From the NCBI RefSeq assembly GCF_021390515.1, contig NZ_JAJUXI010000003.1:868001-932000 (forward strand): DNA of 64,000 bases, read 5' to 3'. The stretch comes from Dyadobacter sp. CY326 (GTDB lineage: Bacteria; Bacteroidota; Bacteroidia; Cytophagales; Spirosomataceae). A program made the translations under genes and the position numbers. Under the pieces are notes generated by a model. It made no database searches. It had not been told where the DNA came from and saw only the letters and a program-made list of their open reading frames with translations. Below are positions 25,477 to 34,814 of the stretch, piece by piece. Numbering within the stretch: the first letter of the stretch is position 1; each line of letters begins with the position of its first letter.

Positions 25477-26124
25477 TTAAACCACAAGCTCCATCTCGCT
25501 GTTCATAAAATCAAGGATCTGTCTGGCGATGCTCGCAATTTCGGTTGTTTCAACTTTTAGGATGAGTCGGATTTTGGCAGAAATGCGTGCGTAACCGGGC
25601 GTGGCGTCGTAATAGGCTGTGAGAATGTTCGCTGCGTTAGTGAAATCAGCTTGATGGAAGCTTTGCGTTGCGGCTGCCAGTTTTTCCGGGCCGAGCTTGG
25701 CTTCCAGTTTTTGCAAGCAGGAAAGGAATAGCATGGGCTCTGCGCGGGCTATGATGGCGGAAAGTCGTTCGAGACGGATATTTCTGTCGGCTTCAAGATA
25801 AATCTGGTCGGCTTCCAGCAGGAAATGATTGAGCCATTCCGGAAGGTTCAGATTGCCGATCCGCTTCAATTCGCTTTCGATAAATATGGGCTGTTCCTTG
25901 TCGAAGCGGTTCCAGGTTTTGAGGAGCTGCTTGTGGAATTGGTAAGATGAGGGTTGTTTTTCGTAAGTCAAAGGAGCAAAGACCGAGCCGTCGTGGCCAC
26001 ACATTCCTTCAAGATCCAAAGCCTGGACATTCCTTTTTTGAAAATAGCGGATAAGCTCGGATTTACCAGAGCCGGTCGGACCTGCGAGGACGTAAATGTG
26101 CGGCTTCTGGTCTGGAAAGGGCAT
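25477..26124 (-). CDS. SelU/MnmH C-terminal-like P-loop protein, no rhodanese domain
   Basis: 215 aa from ATG 26124 (MPFPDQKPHIYVLAGPTGSG); further in-frame sequence upstream is not conserved-looking. Walker A is GPTGSGKSELI, followed by LDLEGMCGHDGSVFAP, QPSSYQFHKQLL and FIESELKRIGNLNLPEWL. These match in order the ATP-binding half of tRNA 2-selenouridine synthase (LDLEGLAxHRGSxFG, ExExxxIG). The N-terminal rhodanese domain with the catalytic Cys, required for sulfur-to-selenium exchange, is absent here and in the adjacent DNA. It may be a truncated relic, one half of a split enzyme, or a different nucleotide-dependent protein. It lies just downstream of the giant operon on the same strand. 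Confidence 0.65.
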   Translation of the reverse strand: MPFPDQKPHIYVLAGPTGSGKSELIRYFQKRNVQALDLEGMCGHDGSVFAPLTYEKQPSSYQFHKQLLKTWNRFDKEQPIFIESELKRIGNLNLPEWLNHFLLEADQIYLEADRNIRLERLSAIIARAEPMLFLSCLQKLEAKLGPEKLAAATQSFHQADFTNAANILTAYYDATPGYARISAKIRLILKVETTEIASIARQILDFMNSEMELVV

Positions 26125-26418
26125 AAAAAAACCCGCATAGGGAGAATTTGTGCTATAACTCTGCGTTCGGCAAGGACTGAGACTAACTTTGAAGCAAGAA
26201 CCGAGGCGTGCCCGGGAAACAACAATTGAAAGAAACAATACAAGCTACTAACTTCGATTTTAAAGACCTCAAATATCAACTTTATAACGGGGTAAAGACT
26301 CTTTCCGGCACAAAAGCGGTGATCACATGAACTTGTCTAAAATACTATTGAATGTAGCCATATATATTTGATATGCAATGTATTAACCCGCTTTTTTTTC
26401 TAAATCCTGATTTAACGG

Positions 26419-28290
26419 TCATCGTTTTACCGTTTCCAGTGAATCAAACTGCAAGCCGCTGGTTCCCTCCCCTCTTCCAAGCCGTTTCCGCTTTCCTAGC
26501 CAGTTGATTACCTTACCATTATACCACCTCGTCCGCTGAAAACTGCTCGTTACCACGGCACCGGCGCGCGGCACTTCTTCTTCATTGACAAACATAGGGC
26601 TCAAAGCATCATTGCTCGCACCGATCCCATCCCGCAACAACCTCGTGACCGGCCTCACTGCTCCATAATCATTTTTAAACCAGCGCGGCATGCTCGCCCG
26701 CTGCAACTGGATTGCCCGGAACTGGCCCGGAATGTGCGCCGGAATGAAGGGAATCCAGTTTTCTGGAACCGTGTTTTCAAGTTCGTATTTATATTTAGCC
26801 ATTTCATCCGTTGGGATCGCCCCCACTGGCGGCTCTATCACTTCCATGGCATTTTTGAGCGCGCTCGCGGCTGTGTCGCCTTCCAGCGAGTTTCCGGCCA
26901 GACTGTCCACTCGCGTTTCAATAGCCCAGACCATGTTAGCCATTTCATCCCGGACGAACCTGATTTCTTCGAGCGGTTCGCTTTCCTGCGTTTTCACTAC
27001 GCAAGGCGGCAGGAACAGGCGCGTGTCGGCCGGAATGTTGCTGTCGTTTTCGGAGTGACGCGTGCTCAAATTAAACATGCCCCAGGCATTCCAATCGTCG
27101 CTGCTTCCCTGCACGGCTGGCTGTATTAATAACCGTTGGCCAAACACATCCGTGATCACAATGGCGGGAATGTTGGTGAGGCTTCCCACCGGGATTGCAT
27201 AGGGAACCACCAGCCAGTTGTTGCCATAAACCAGCGCATATTCCGAAACAATGAGTTTGGAAATGTCCGTCGTGTCCGCGTCAATGTTGCCCAGGTCAAT
27301 GCTGCCGTCTTCAAACTGCCACCAGCGCGGGTGCGGCATGCCGCCAAACTTGGCCAAAGTGGGGATAACCGTAAGAATTTTTTCCGAAACCAGATTGCTC
27401 TCTTCGGGCGTCGCGTCGCCTGATAATCCATCTATGGCTTCATTGGCTGCGGCGGCGTCAAACGAGAACCATTCCAGGTCACCATTGTAATATTCTTCTG
27501 CTTTTAACACGGTGTTGGGCTTGCCCGTTTCGGGAAATGCCACGCCAAACTGATATTCCATCTGCTCGTTCAGCCACGCTCCCTTGCCATTTGAATTGTG
27601 ATCAGGCTGGTAATTTTTGGAAAACCAGACATTAAAATCAGCAACAGCACTTTGAACCAGAGCCAGATGCGACGGGTCCATCAGCGCCGGATCAGCGGCA
27701 GCCGGAGGAGCCGATTTATACATTTGGTTTAACTTAACACCGTCAAACCATTGGTTGCCATAGCCCGCCAGAAAGCTGGTTAGCGGCTCGTTGACTAATG
27801 CGTAGAGCTTGTTAACTGTGTCTTTGTGCGAGTCACCGTCTGCCAGGACCGCAGGGAAATCAATGGGGAAAATGGTTTTTAAATGATTCAAATAGGCATT
27901 ATGGTTGAATGCGATTCCGGATTTGGCAAAATGGCTTTTCAGCAATTTCATAAACCAGGCTGCGGATTTTACTTTCGTGTGGAAATCTAACACTGGAAAC
28001 TCACTCTCGACCTTTGTTTCAAGCGGGATATGATCAGCATAGCTTTCCTTTTCGCCATTGGTAGAAACGTAGCGCAAAATCCGCGTAGTTTGCATTTTTA
28101 TTTTGGCAAAAATCGCCGATCCCGTATCCTCACCCTGAAATTCACCAAATTGCCATTGTCTGGTCAGCATCCACAACGGGTCGTGGACCTCGCATTTGAG
28201 CGTGTCTTCGAACTCGTCTTTTCTGGTCCTGGGTTCGAGACGGTTCCAGGCGCGGAACGGCTCACAGGTTAGCGTATCTATTTTTGGCAT
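26419..28290 (-). CDS. Uncharacterised 623-aa protein, last gene of giant operon
   Basis: No signal peptide or membrane helix. Striking motifs are RLEPRTRKDEFEDTL then DPLWMLTRQWQFGEFQGED (residues ~18-56), PHPRWWQFEDGSIDLG (~323), SEYALVYGNNWLVVPYAIP (~345) and RFVRDEMANMVWAIE (~447). The motifs look like the conserved blocks of a family I have seen in unannotated proteins of other phyla, but I cannot name a function. The start overlaps nothing and is 6 bases after the 2168-aa gene, so expression is coupled. Confidence 0.8.
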   Translation of the reverse strand: MPKIDTLTCEPFRAWNRLEPRTRKDEFEDTLKCEVHDPLWMLTRQWQFGEFQGEDTGSAIFAKIKMQTTRILRYVSTNGEKESYADHIPLETKVESEFPVLDFHTKVKSAAWFMKLLKSHFAKSGIAFNHNAYLNHLKTIFPIDFPAVLADGDSHKDTVNKLYALVNEPLTSFLAGYGNQWFDGVKLNQMYKSAPPAAADPALMDPSHLALVQSAVADFNVWFSKNYQPDHNSNGKGAWLNEQMEYQFGVAFPETGKPNTVLKAEEYYNGDLEWFSFDAAAANEAIDGLSGDATPEESNLVSEKILTVIPTLAKFGGMPHPRWWQFEDGSIDLGNIDADTTDISKLIVSEYALVYGNNWLVVPYAIPVGSLTNIPAIVITDVFGQRLLIQPAVQGSSDDWNAWGMFNLSTRHSENDSNIPADTRLFLPPCVVKTQESEPLEEIRFVRDEMANMVWAIETRVDSLAGNSLEGDTAASALKNAMEVIEPPVGAIPTDEMAKYKYELENTVPENWIPFIPAHIPGQFRAIQLQRASMPRWFKNDYGAVRPVTRLLRDGIGASNDALSPMFVNEEEVPRAGAVVTSSFQRTRWYNGKVINWLGKRKRLGRGEGTSGLQFDSLETVKR

Positions 28291-28296
28291 AACTGA

Positions 28297-31200
28297 TCAG
28301 GGCTCTTCGGTGATTTTTTGGGCAAAAGCAAAATCCATAACAACTTGAACCCCAAGCGGATTCACGTCTCCGTCTTCCTCCACCTTCGGCGGAACCACTT
28401 CGGCCATAATGGACGGGAAAATGTGCGAGAACTGGCTCTTATCCAGGTGATCTGGCTCCACAGCGCGGTTTTTAGCCAATTCCAATGTATCCAGCAATGT
28501 GAACACCAGATCTTCCCAGTCCCACTTGCCCTTCTCCACCGGCGTTACGGCCAGTAAAAGCGATTGCGGCGGCGTGGCATCGGGCTGATCGTAGTTGATC
28601 ACAATTCCGGTTGTCTCTTCTTTTTTAGGAATGATCTCGATCCAATCGTCTATCACAATTCCGGTCTGGACCTGCGCAATCGGATTATGCCAACGTCCCG
28701 GATTGATCATGACGAGGGAAAGCTTGTCATCCGCATTGGTGAATGTTTCGGGATATTCGGCACCCAGCCAGTAATCTCCCGGATTGTATTTCAGCTGCAC
28801 CGGGGCCATGTCAAAGCCCTGCTCCTGAGCGGAAAGCGACAGGTCTATCATTTCAACCGCGCCCATTCTCGGACGAATGCGGCCCAAACTTTGAAGCCAA
28901 TCCTGCATAGCAAGCGGACCGGCGTGACGCAGCAGTCCTTCTTCCTCACCCAATGTTAGTTGAGCAGCAATAATATCCTGATTAATAGCTTGGTAAAAAG
29001 GCAAAACGGGAAAAACTTTACCAAAAACCGCCCGCAGCACGTCGATATAAATGTTGAGCCGCTGATGATCAAATTTCGCCGTTTTCAATTTTTCCAAAAT
29101 GACGTTACCTTGCTTGATCCTTTCCTTAACCTGCTTGAAAACCGCTGCCGATTGCTGATAATATTTCAATGATGCCTCTTTTTCATCATTAACCCTTTCA
29201 AAAAGAATGCTCGGCGAAGCACTCGGGATGCCAAATTGAGCCGAAGCCAGCAGAAAGGTGCGCAATATGGTAAATTGCGCCGCTGTGAAAACGTCGTTCG
29301 GCGCTTCCAGAATGACTTTTGCTTCAAGCAGATCTTTGATAAATGCGTCAGCAAGCAGCTGATCCATAGGTTTCGTCAATGAATCCAGACTTTGCTGCGC
29401 CCGGGCGGCTAGCTGTGCAATGTCGTGATTTCCTGGGTTGCTTTCATTGAGCGGCGTGCCTGCGGTCACCAAATGTTCTGCCCCGGCGATCTGCGTTTGA
29501 AACAATAAATTCCTTAACTGTTTCAGCAAATGATCCATTTCAAAAACGGTGCGGACGTCAGCATTCCAGGCCGCGTCACGCGTTCTAAAATCGATGTTGG
29601 CGGATGCTTTTTCAGATGCTGCCGGGTTGTTTTGTAAATATTGGTAACTTATGAATTGCTTAAAATCGGTTTCAATGGCAGACATAAAGAGGAAATCCAG
29701 CGGCTGAATTCCCAGCTCATTCAAACCTATGGACGTCTGTGTCGCTGGCGAGTCAGGCTCATGATAGGCAATCCTAAAACGAATGTTTGCAGCATTACCC
29801 AAGACCGTCCCGAGCCAGTGATTCAAAGAAGGCTCAGCTGTTGCCCTTGGCGAAGCTGCACCGGGCCATCCGTCGGGTGCAGCGAATGTGGGAAACGGTT
29901 CCAGGTTCAGCATAACGCGCTGGTTAACAACGATTCCCGAGCGAGGCGTTTCCACGATCTGTGGATCCGGAATGTTCCGGCCTTGTGCCAAACTGGTCAC
30001 CATCGCAGCTGCCCGCACATGGTTGCCCTGCACAATCTGAAACACGCTTTCCGAAATCGCTATATCGCCCAGCGAATCGAGCGCGTCGGCCATCCGGTCT
30101 ATTTCCCTGGCGATCTGACTGTATTGAAGCTGGTTGCCGCCATTGTTAAATACGAGATCCCTGAGAAATTTCAGCACAACATTGTTGGCCGGATTTGTCA
30201 AAACCTCATACATGGTGTCCTTTGACGGAAAATCCATCCATTTCACAGCATCGTAAATCCGGTTCAGCAGCGCCATTCCATCCACAACATTACTGTTGTA
30301 GGCAGGCGGTTTGCTGGCTTGCGCATTATCTTTAACCGGCACGATCAACGGAAAAGCATTCCGGAACGGGAGAATAAACTGGTCAAGCTCAGCCGTTTTG
30401 TATCGCTCATGCAGTCCTTTTTCAAACTGAAACCCGAGAATGGCGCCGATTTGCAAACCATTTTTTACCCCGTCAATTAGGTTAAGCGCTGTTCTGACGC
30501 GTCCCGAGGAAATGTTGACCGCCAGCCTGTTGTTAATGTCCTCTTCCGAATCGCTCGCCCGGTAAGCGCCACGGAGCACGGCCGCTGTAATCGCGTGATT
30601 GAGTGACGGAGCGTGAATAAAGCCATCATTATCAGGATCCTGGGTAACTTTCGCACCCTCGGGAATCATGCCTTCGGGAATGTCTGCCAGCACAGCATCA
30701 GTCCTGTTTGTGTCTTTTTTTAAATTTTCGACCCAGCCGAATGCGCCCAGGTAAATGCCTTTCTTCACATTGCGCTGTTCCAAAAGCCTGCGGTTGGCCA
30801 TGCCTGTGATCCATCCGTCGAGGCGGTAACTGCAAAGATCAATGTGCTCGGCCAGCAAAGTGGATAGCTCTTTGGTAGGAAGTCCGTTTAATATTGAAAA
30901 TGCGTCCCGCACCGCATCCGCTTTTTTGAGGATTTCTCGGTGCGCCGCATGATTGGCATAACCATTGAAAATCGGGTTAGTATCCGGCTGATTAATGTAT
31001 GCAGACATGGCTGCACGGCCATGCTCGCTTGCTCCTGCCGCAGTAAGCAGATATTTGTAAAATGGATTGGCATCATTGAACCGGAAAACATAACCCCGCA
31101 GGTCATCCAGATCTTTCAGCAGTGCATGCCATTTGGTGTTGTATTTTCGCTTTTGCTGCCACTCACTGTAAGTAAATTCGTCACCGACAATCCGGCGAAG

Positions 31201-34200
31201 ATCCTCTGAAATTAGGCCTTCGGTCTGCATAATCTGCAATGCCCCTTCCTGGTAAGCCTGCATGAGCGACTGCCGCATGAGCAAAAACAGCATGCTTGGA
31301 TTGGGGTCGGGAAACCGTTGCGGATCATTTCCTGCCAGTATTTTATCAAGAGACGAATCGAGCAGCCAGTCGATGAATGTTCCGCCTTCCAGTTTTTCAA
31401 GCTTATTGGTTGCTGACAAAGGCTGTTTATCAATAAAATAACCTTCCAATGAACGCAGCTCATTCTGGCCTGCAATAAACCGGTTCCGGAAAATGCGGCT
31501 GTCGTCAAACTGGTCGCGGATGCGAGAATATTTGCCGGCCAGCAATTGAAATGCTGCGCCGAAGCTTGCGGGATCGCTTTCATCGTCAAAATCGAACGAA
31601 GGCGCAAACCTGCCGGGGAGCATGAATTCCTTAAACTTGGTGTGCATGTAAGTGGAGCCGTGCGTCGCCTTGATATCAATGTCCGGATGCACTTCGCCGG
31701 CTTTGATCCCTTCCCTTGTAACATTGACGCCATAGCGGTAAAAATATTCGGAGGAGTTGGGATTAAGGCCCAGAATTTCGATAAATCGCTGCTGCGGCGT
31801 GCGTCCTCCATCCGGATTTTCGCCTTCGAGCAATTCATAATGTTCCACAAATGCCCGTCTGAGCCTGGTCCACTCTGCATTTAAAACCATCAAAATCTCG
31901 TAAAACCGAATGTCAAATCTTGCCTGTTTTGAAAGCTCAAAAACGAGCGGCGTAACCGACGAAAGCGGCGGCAAATTTTTGATATCAAAGTTCGCCTGGA
32001 CCTTAAACTTCGAATAAGCCGTGGTGGGAAGGATGCCATAAGGCTGCATACCCACCCGAATGGAAGGCATTATGCCTCTGGCGGGACAGTAATTGACAAC
32101 AAATGTTTCCGTTCTGCGAATGTTGTCATAGGTAAAAACATGGTCCCACATTTCCTCCATCGTGTGCCCGATCGTAGCATTCCAAAGCGCTCGGTTCATG
32201 GCAAAGGCATTGCTAACCTCGGTAAATTTACGGTTGTTTATTTTTTGGGTGACCTCGCGCGAGATGCCCAGTCCGTCCGCCAGCCGCCTTCCGTCCGGAA
32301 TCCGTTTATTATCATTTACATCCTCATCAAACTTATTGTCAAGGATCTCAATGTCAAACCGTTCGTCTTCATCATTGCCGCGAGAGCTGTAACCGGAAGT
32401 GCCCGTTTCCGTGTTGTTTGTTGGCGTTCCTACTTTTATAATGCTCATGCCGTCGGGCGCATAAATGTGGTTGGTGAGCAATTTTTCAATCGCTTTCTGA
32501 CTTTCGGTTGCGTCTAACCCTTTTACGCCGAGCACCAGTAATTTATCAAAACCCGTATCAAATTGCTGTTGCGAAAGCGGAAGCGTGATTCCCATTCCCA
32601 GCTCGACTGCCTTTCCATAATCCGCCAGCCATTTCAGGTTTTCTTCAATTTGCAGATCGCCGTTTTCATCAATGTGATAGACAGAACCGTCTTCCTCTGT
32701 AAAGCGCGCGGGATCCATTCCCAGTTGAAGCTGATCCGGAATTTTGTTGCCGACAACGATGTGCTGGAACTGATTATTTTTCATGGTTAAAACCACAAAC
32801 CGGTCCGGCAAAACATTCGTATGAGGCGCTTTTGTCCACGCCTGCTGCTTGATTTCCGGTGCAATGTATTCCAACGGCGAAGCGCCTAGTTCAGCCAAAA
32901 TTTGCTCGACAGATTTTCTTGTGATCTGATTGAATCGTCCGATCAATATCCCGAATGCGTCCGACGCGGTTTTGAAAGCATTGGTCTTTTCTGAAAATTG
33001 CTGGGCCTCAATCGGCGATAATAACAATGTTTTGGAATTGATCGCGTCGACATCTCCCTGCGCGCGCAGCAGCAGCGTTTCCAGTTTCTGGGCCAGAAAA
33101 TCGGGCAGGACGGTGATCGGGTTAAGGGCGTCCGAGACCCTGCCGATATTGCTGATCAGGACATTTATCTGGATCATCGGCGCCGAAGTCCAGAAATCGA
33201 GCGGAGGTTTTTTGGGGCTTAGCAGCTGCAAAGCCGCGGGCAGTGTTTTGGCAATGTCCAATGCGTCTCCGAATGTTTTGAACGGTTTGTTTGCAAACTG
33301 CGCAATGTTGGCGGCAGAATTGCTCTTTCGCGGATCGGTTACCGAGGCAATCCAAGACGCCCTTTTCGTGTCATGCGCGCTGCAAAGTCGTTTCCAGGCC
33401 GCTTTTTCCAGGTCCAGATCATTGCTCGCAACCCACCACGCGTCCCAAAAGCGCTTTCCCGATTCAAATTCCTTTTCGGTCAGTGCTTCTTCGAGGGTGT
33501 GGATAAAAATGTCGTCGGGATAAATCCTTACCCAAAGTTCATGCGCTTTCCTCGCCTGCAATTCCAGACTTTCGCGCGCTCTGGTCAACACGGCGGTCGC
33601 ATCATTGGTTAAGAAACTGGCGAGCTTGTTCACACCAAATTTCTGGCTCTGATTTTTGGCCTGGAAGCCCGCGAGCGTTGTCTGGGCATTGTTCAGTTCA
33701 GGGGCAAGCTGATTGTAAACCTGGCCGAGCTTTTGAAATTGCGCAGATTTGGTCAGCGCAACCGACGCCATAGATGTATCGATAAACCCGATGCCCGTTT
33801 TGATCTGCTTCTTGAAACGGTCAACATCTTTATATTTACCGGCGTCGCCCAGACTTAACCTTTTGATGTTGATCAAAGTCTTGATGCTCTGATGAAATAG
33901 CCCTGTAAAATCCGATTGCGGCGGCACTGGCAATGCACTCAACGGCGAGATGGATTCTGTGCCAAATTTGGCTATCCCTTCTGTTATTTTGGTCAAAATT
34001 TCGTCTTTACTTGCGACATAGTCCTGCCAGGCAGCGTCCTCATGGATCGTCAGCAAATTGGCCTTCACCGCAGCCGCCAGCGGAACAATCTGTGTGTGCA
34101 GCTTGACAATGGAATCGCGCTGATTTTTGGCAATAAAAAGAACCAATGCAATCAGCTCGGCTTGAGAAGCATAGAAATCCGCAACGTATTGAAGTTTCTC

Positions 34201-34803
34201 ATCCACAAAATTGTAGAGATCCTTCTTGTTTTTGACATTCTGATAAGGCGTCTTATCCCGAATGGAAAGCTGGGTTAAGGCAGTCAGGATCTGCTGCAAA
34301 CGTGTGATGAGATCGCGTGCCGGGTTTAGCAATCCTTTTGGATCTACAATTAAGGCGTCTGTCTTGGCGACCAGATTGTTAACCGCAGTCACGAGTGATG
34401 CAAACGGCGGGCTGCCGAATCGGTGGCTGACCAGATTGAGCGTGTCCTGCACACTTTTGGCCATTTCCTTCAAAATCCCTTTGTTCTTGACGGTTAGGTT
34501 TGCCAGATTTTCCAAAAGCGTGTTCACTTCGTCGAGCGTCTTATTGGCCCTCGCAACGACGCCTCCGGCATCCGCCACATTGCGCATGTCCAGCAAATCC
34601 ACCTGCACCGTCATCAGTTTGTCCAGGATCTCATCCGTTGAATCAGTCGCGGCAGTTTGTGAAGGTTCGTCCAGTTCCATGAACCGGGTTTCGATCCGGA
34701 CCGGCAAAAGCAGAAATGGGATGCCATCGTCTTTGGTGGCCGTCATTGCCTTTATTTCTTCAATCCTTTTGTCCGTCAAAAGGGCTTTGAGAGTGTCTGC
34801 CAT
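28297..34803 (-). CDS. Uncharacterised 2168-aa protein
   Basis: A giant soluble protein without signal peptide. Residues ~31-41 LLLPVRIETRF; residues ~50-400 are largely alpha-helical with coiled-coil character. Near 420-445 stands LWVRIYPDDIFIHTLEEAL with a following FWDAWW, and near 910-930 GIMPSIRVGMQPYGILPTT. The C-terminal third is mixed, ending with GDVNPLGVQVVMDFAFAQ. No catalytic motif recognised. It lies 11 bases after the 1084-aa gene and 6 bases before the 623-aa gene. Its size and company suggest a structural or scaffold component; this is inference. Confidence 0.8.
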   Translation of the reverse strand: MADTLKALLTDKRIEEIKAMTATKDDGIPFLLLPVRIETRFMELDEPSQTAATDSTDEILDKLMTVQVDLLDMRNVADAGGVVARANKTLDEVNTLLENLANLTVKNKGILKEMAKSVQDTLNLVSHRFGSPPFASLVTAVNNLVAKTDALIVDPKGLLNPARDLITRLQQILTALTQLSIRDKTPYQNVKNKKDLYNFVDEKLQYVADFYASQAELIALVLFIAKNQRDSIVKLHTQIVPLAAAVKANLLTIHEDAAWQDYVASKDEILTKITEGIAKFGTESISPLSALPVPPQSDFTGLFHQSIKTLINIKRLSLGDAGKYKDVDRFKKQIKTGIGFIDTSMASVALTKSAQFQKLGQVYNQLAPELNNAQTTLAGFQAKNQSQKFGVNKLASFLTNDATAVLTRARESLELQARKAHELWVRIYPDDIFIHTLEEALTEKEFESGKRFWDAWWVASNDLDLEKAAWKRLCSAHDTKRASWIASVTDPRKSNSAANIAQFANKPFKTFGDALDIAKTLPAALQLLSPKKPPLDFWTSAPMIQINVLISNIGRVSDALNPITVLPDFLAQKLETLLLRAQGDVDAINSKTLLLSPIEAQQFSEKTNAFKTASDAFGILIGRFNQITRKSVEQILAELGASPLEYIAPEIKQQAWTKAPHTNVLPDRFVVLTMKNNQFQHIVVGNKIPDQLQLGMDPARFTEEDGSVYHIDENGDLQIEENLKWLADYGKAVELGMGITLPLSQQQFDTGFDKLLVLGVKGLDATESQKAIEKLLTNHIYAPDGMSIIKVGTPTNNTETGTSGYSSRGNDEDERFDIEILDNKFDEDVNDNKRIPDGRRLADGLGISREVTQKINNRKFTEVSNAFAMNRALWNATIGHTMEEMWDHVFTYDNIRRTETFVVNYCPARGIMPSIRVGMQPYGILPTTAYSKFKVQANFDIKNLPPLSSVTPLVFELSKQARFDIRFYEILMVLNAEWTRLRRAFVEHYELLEGENPDGGRTPQQRFIEILGLNPNSSEYFYRYGVNVTREGIKAGEVHPDIDIKATHGSTYMHTKFKEFMLPGRFAPSFDFDDESDPASFGAAFQLLAGKYSRIRDQFDDSRIFRNRFIAGQNELRSLEGYFIDKQPLSATNKLEKLEGGTFIDWLLDSSLDKILAGNDPQRFPDPNPSMLFLLMRQSLMQAYQEGALQIMQTEGLISEDLRRIVGDEFTYSEWQQKRKYNTKWHALLKDLDDLRGYVFRFNDANPFYKYLLTAAGASEHGRAAMSAYINQPDTNPIFNGYANHAAHREILKKADAVRDAFSILNGLPTKELSTLLAEHIDLCSYRLDGWITGMANRRLLEQRNVKKGIYLGAFGWVENLKKDTNRTDAVLADIPEGMIPEGAKVTQDPDNDGFIHAPSLNHAITAAVLRGAYRASDSEEDINNRLAVNISSGRVRTALNLIDGVKNGLQIGAILGFQFEKGLHERYKTAELDQFILPFRNAFPLIVPVKDNAQASKPPAYNSNVVDGMALLNRIYDAVKWMDFPSKDTMYEVLTNPANNVVLKFLRDLVFNNGGNQLQYSQIAREIDRMADALDSLGDIAISESVFQIVQGNHVRAAAMVTSLAQGRNIPDPQIVETPRSGIVVNQRVMLNLEPFPTFAAPDGWPGAASPRATAEPSLNHWLGTVLGNAANIRFRIAYHEPDSPATQTSIGLNELGIQPLDFLFMSAIETDFKQFISYQYLQNNPAASEKASANIDFRTRDAAWNADVRTVFEMDHLLKQLRNLLFQTQIAGAEHLVTAGTPLNESNPGNHDIAQLAARAQQSLDSLTKPMDQLLADAFIKDLLEAKVILEAPNDVFTAAQFTILRTFLLASAQFGIPSASPSILFERVNDEKEASLKYYQQSAAVFKQVKERIKQGNVILEKLKTAKFDHQRLNIYIDVLRAVFGKVFPVLPFYQAINQDIIAAQLTLGEEEGLLRHAGPLAMQDWLQSLGRIRPRMGAVEMIDLSLSAQEQGFDMAPVQLKYNPGDYWLGAEYPETFTNADDKLSLVMINPGRWHNPIAQVQTGIVIDDWIEIIPKKEETTGIVINYDQPDATPPQSLLLAVTPVEKGKWDWEDLVFTLLDTLELAKNRAVEPDHLDKSQFSHIFPSIMAEVVPPKVEEDGDVNPLGVQVVMDFAFAQKITEEP

Positions 34804-34814
34804 AGCGCTTTTGG

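Noticed and set aside
29641..30225. 194-aa antisense frame inside the 2168-aa gene
   Set aside because: Several long antisense frames occur in these GC-rich giant genes; none shows domain patterns, and the sense frames are continuous.
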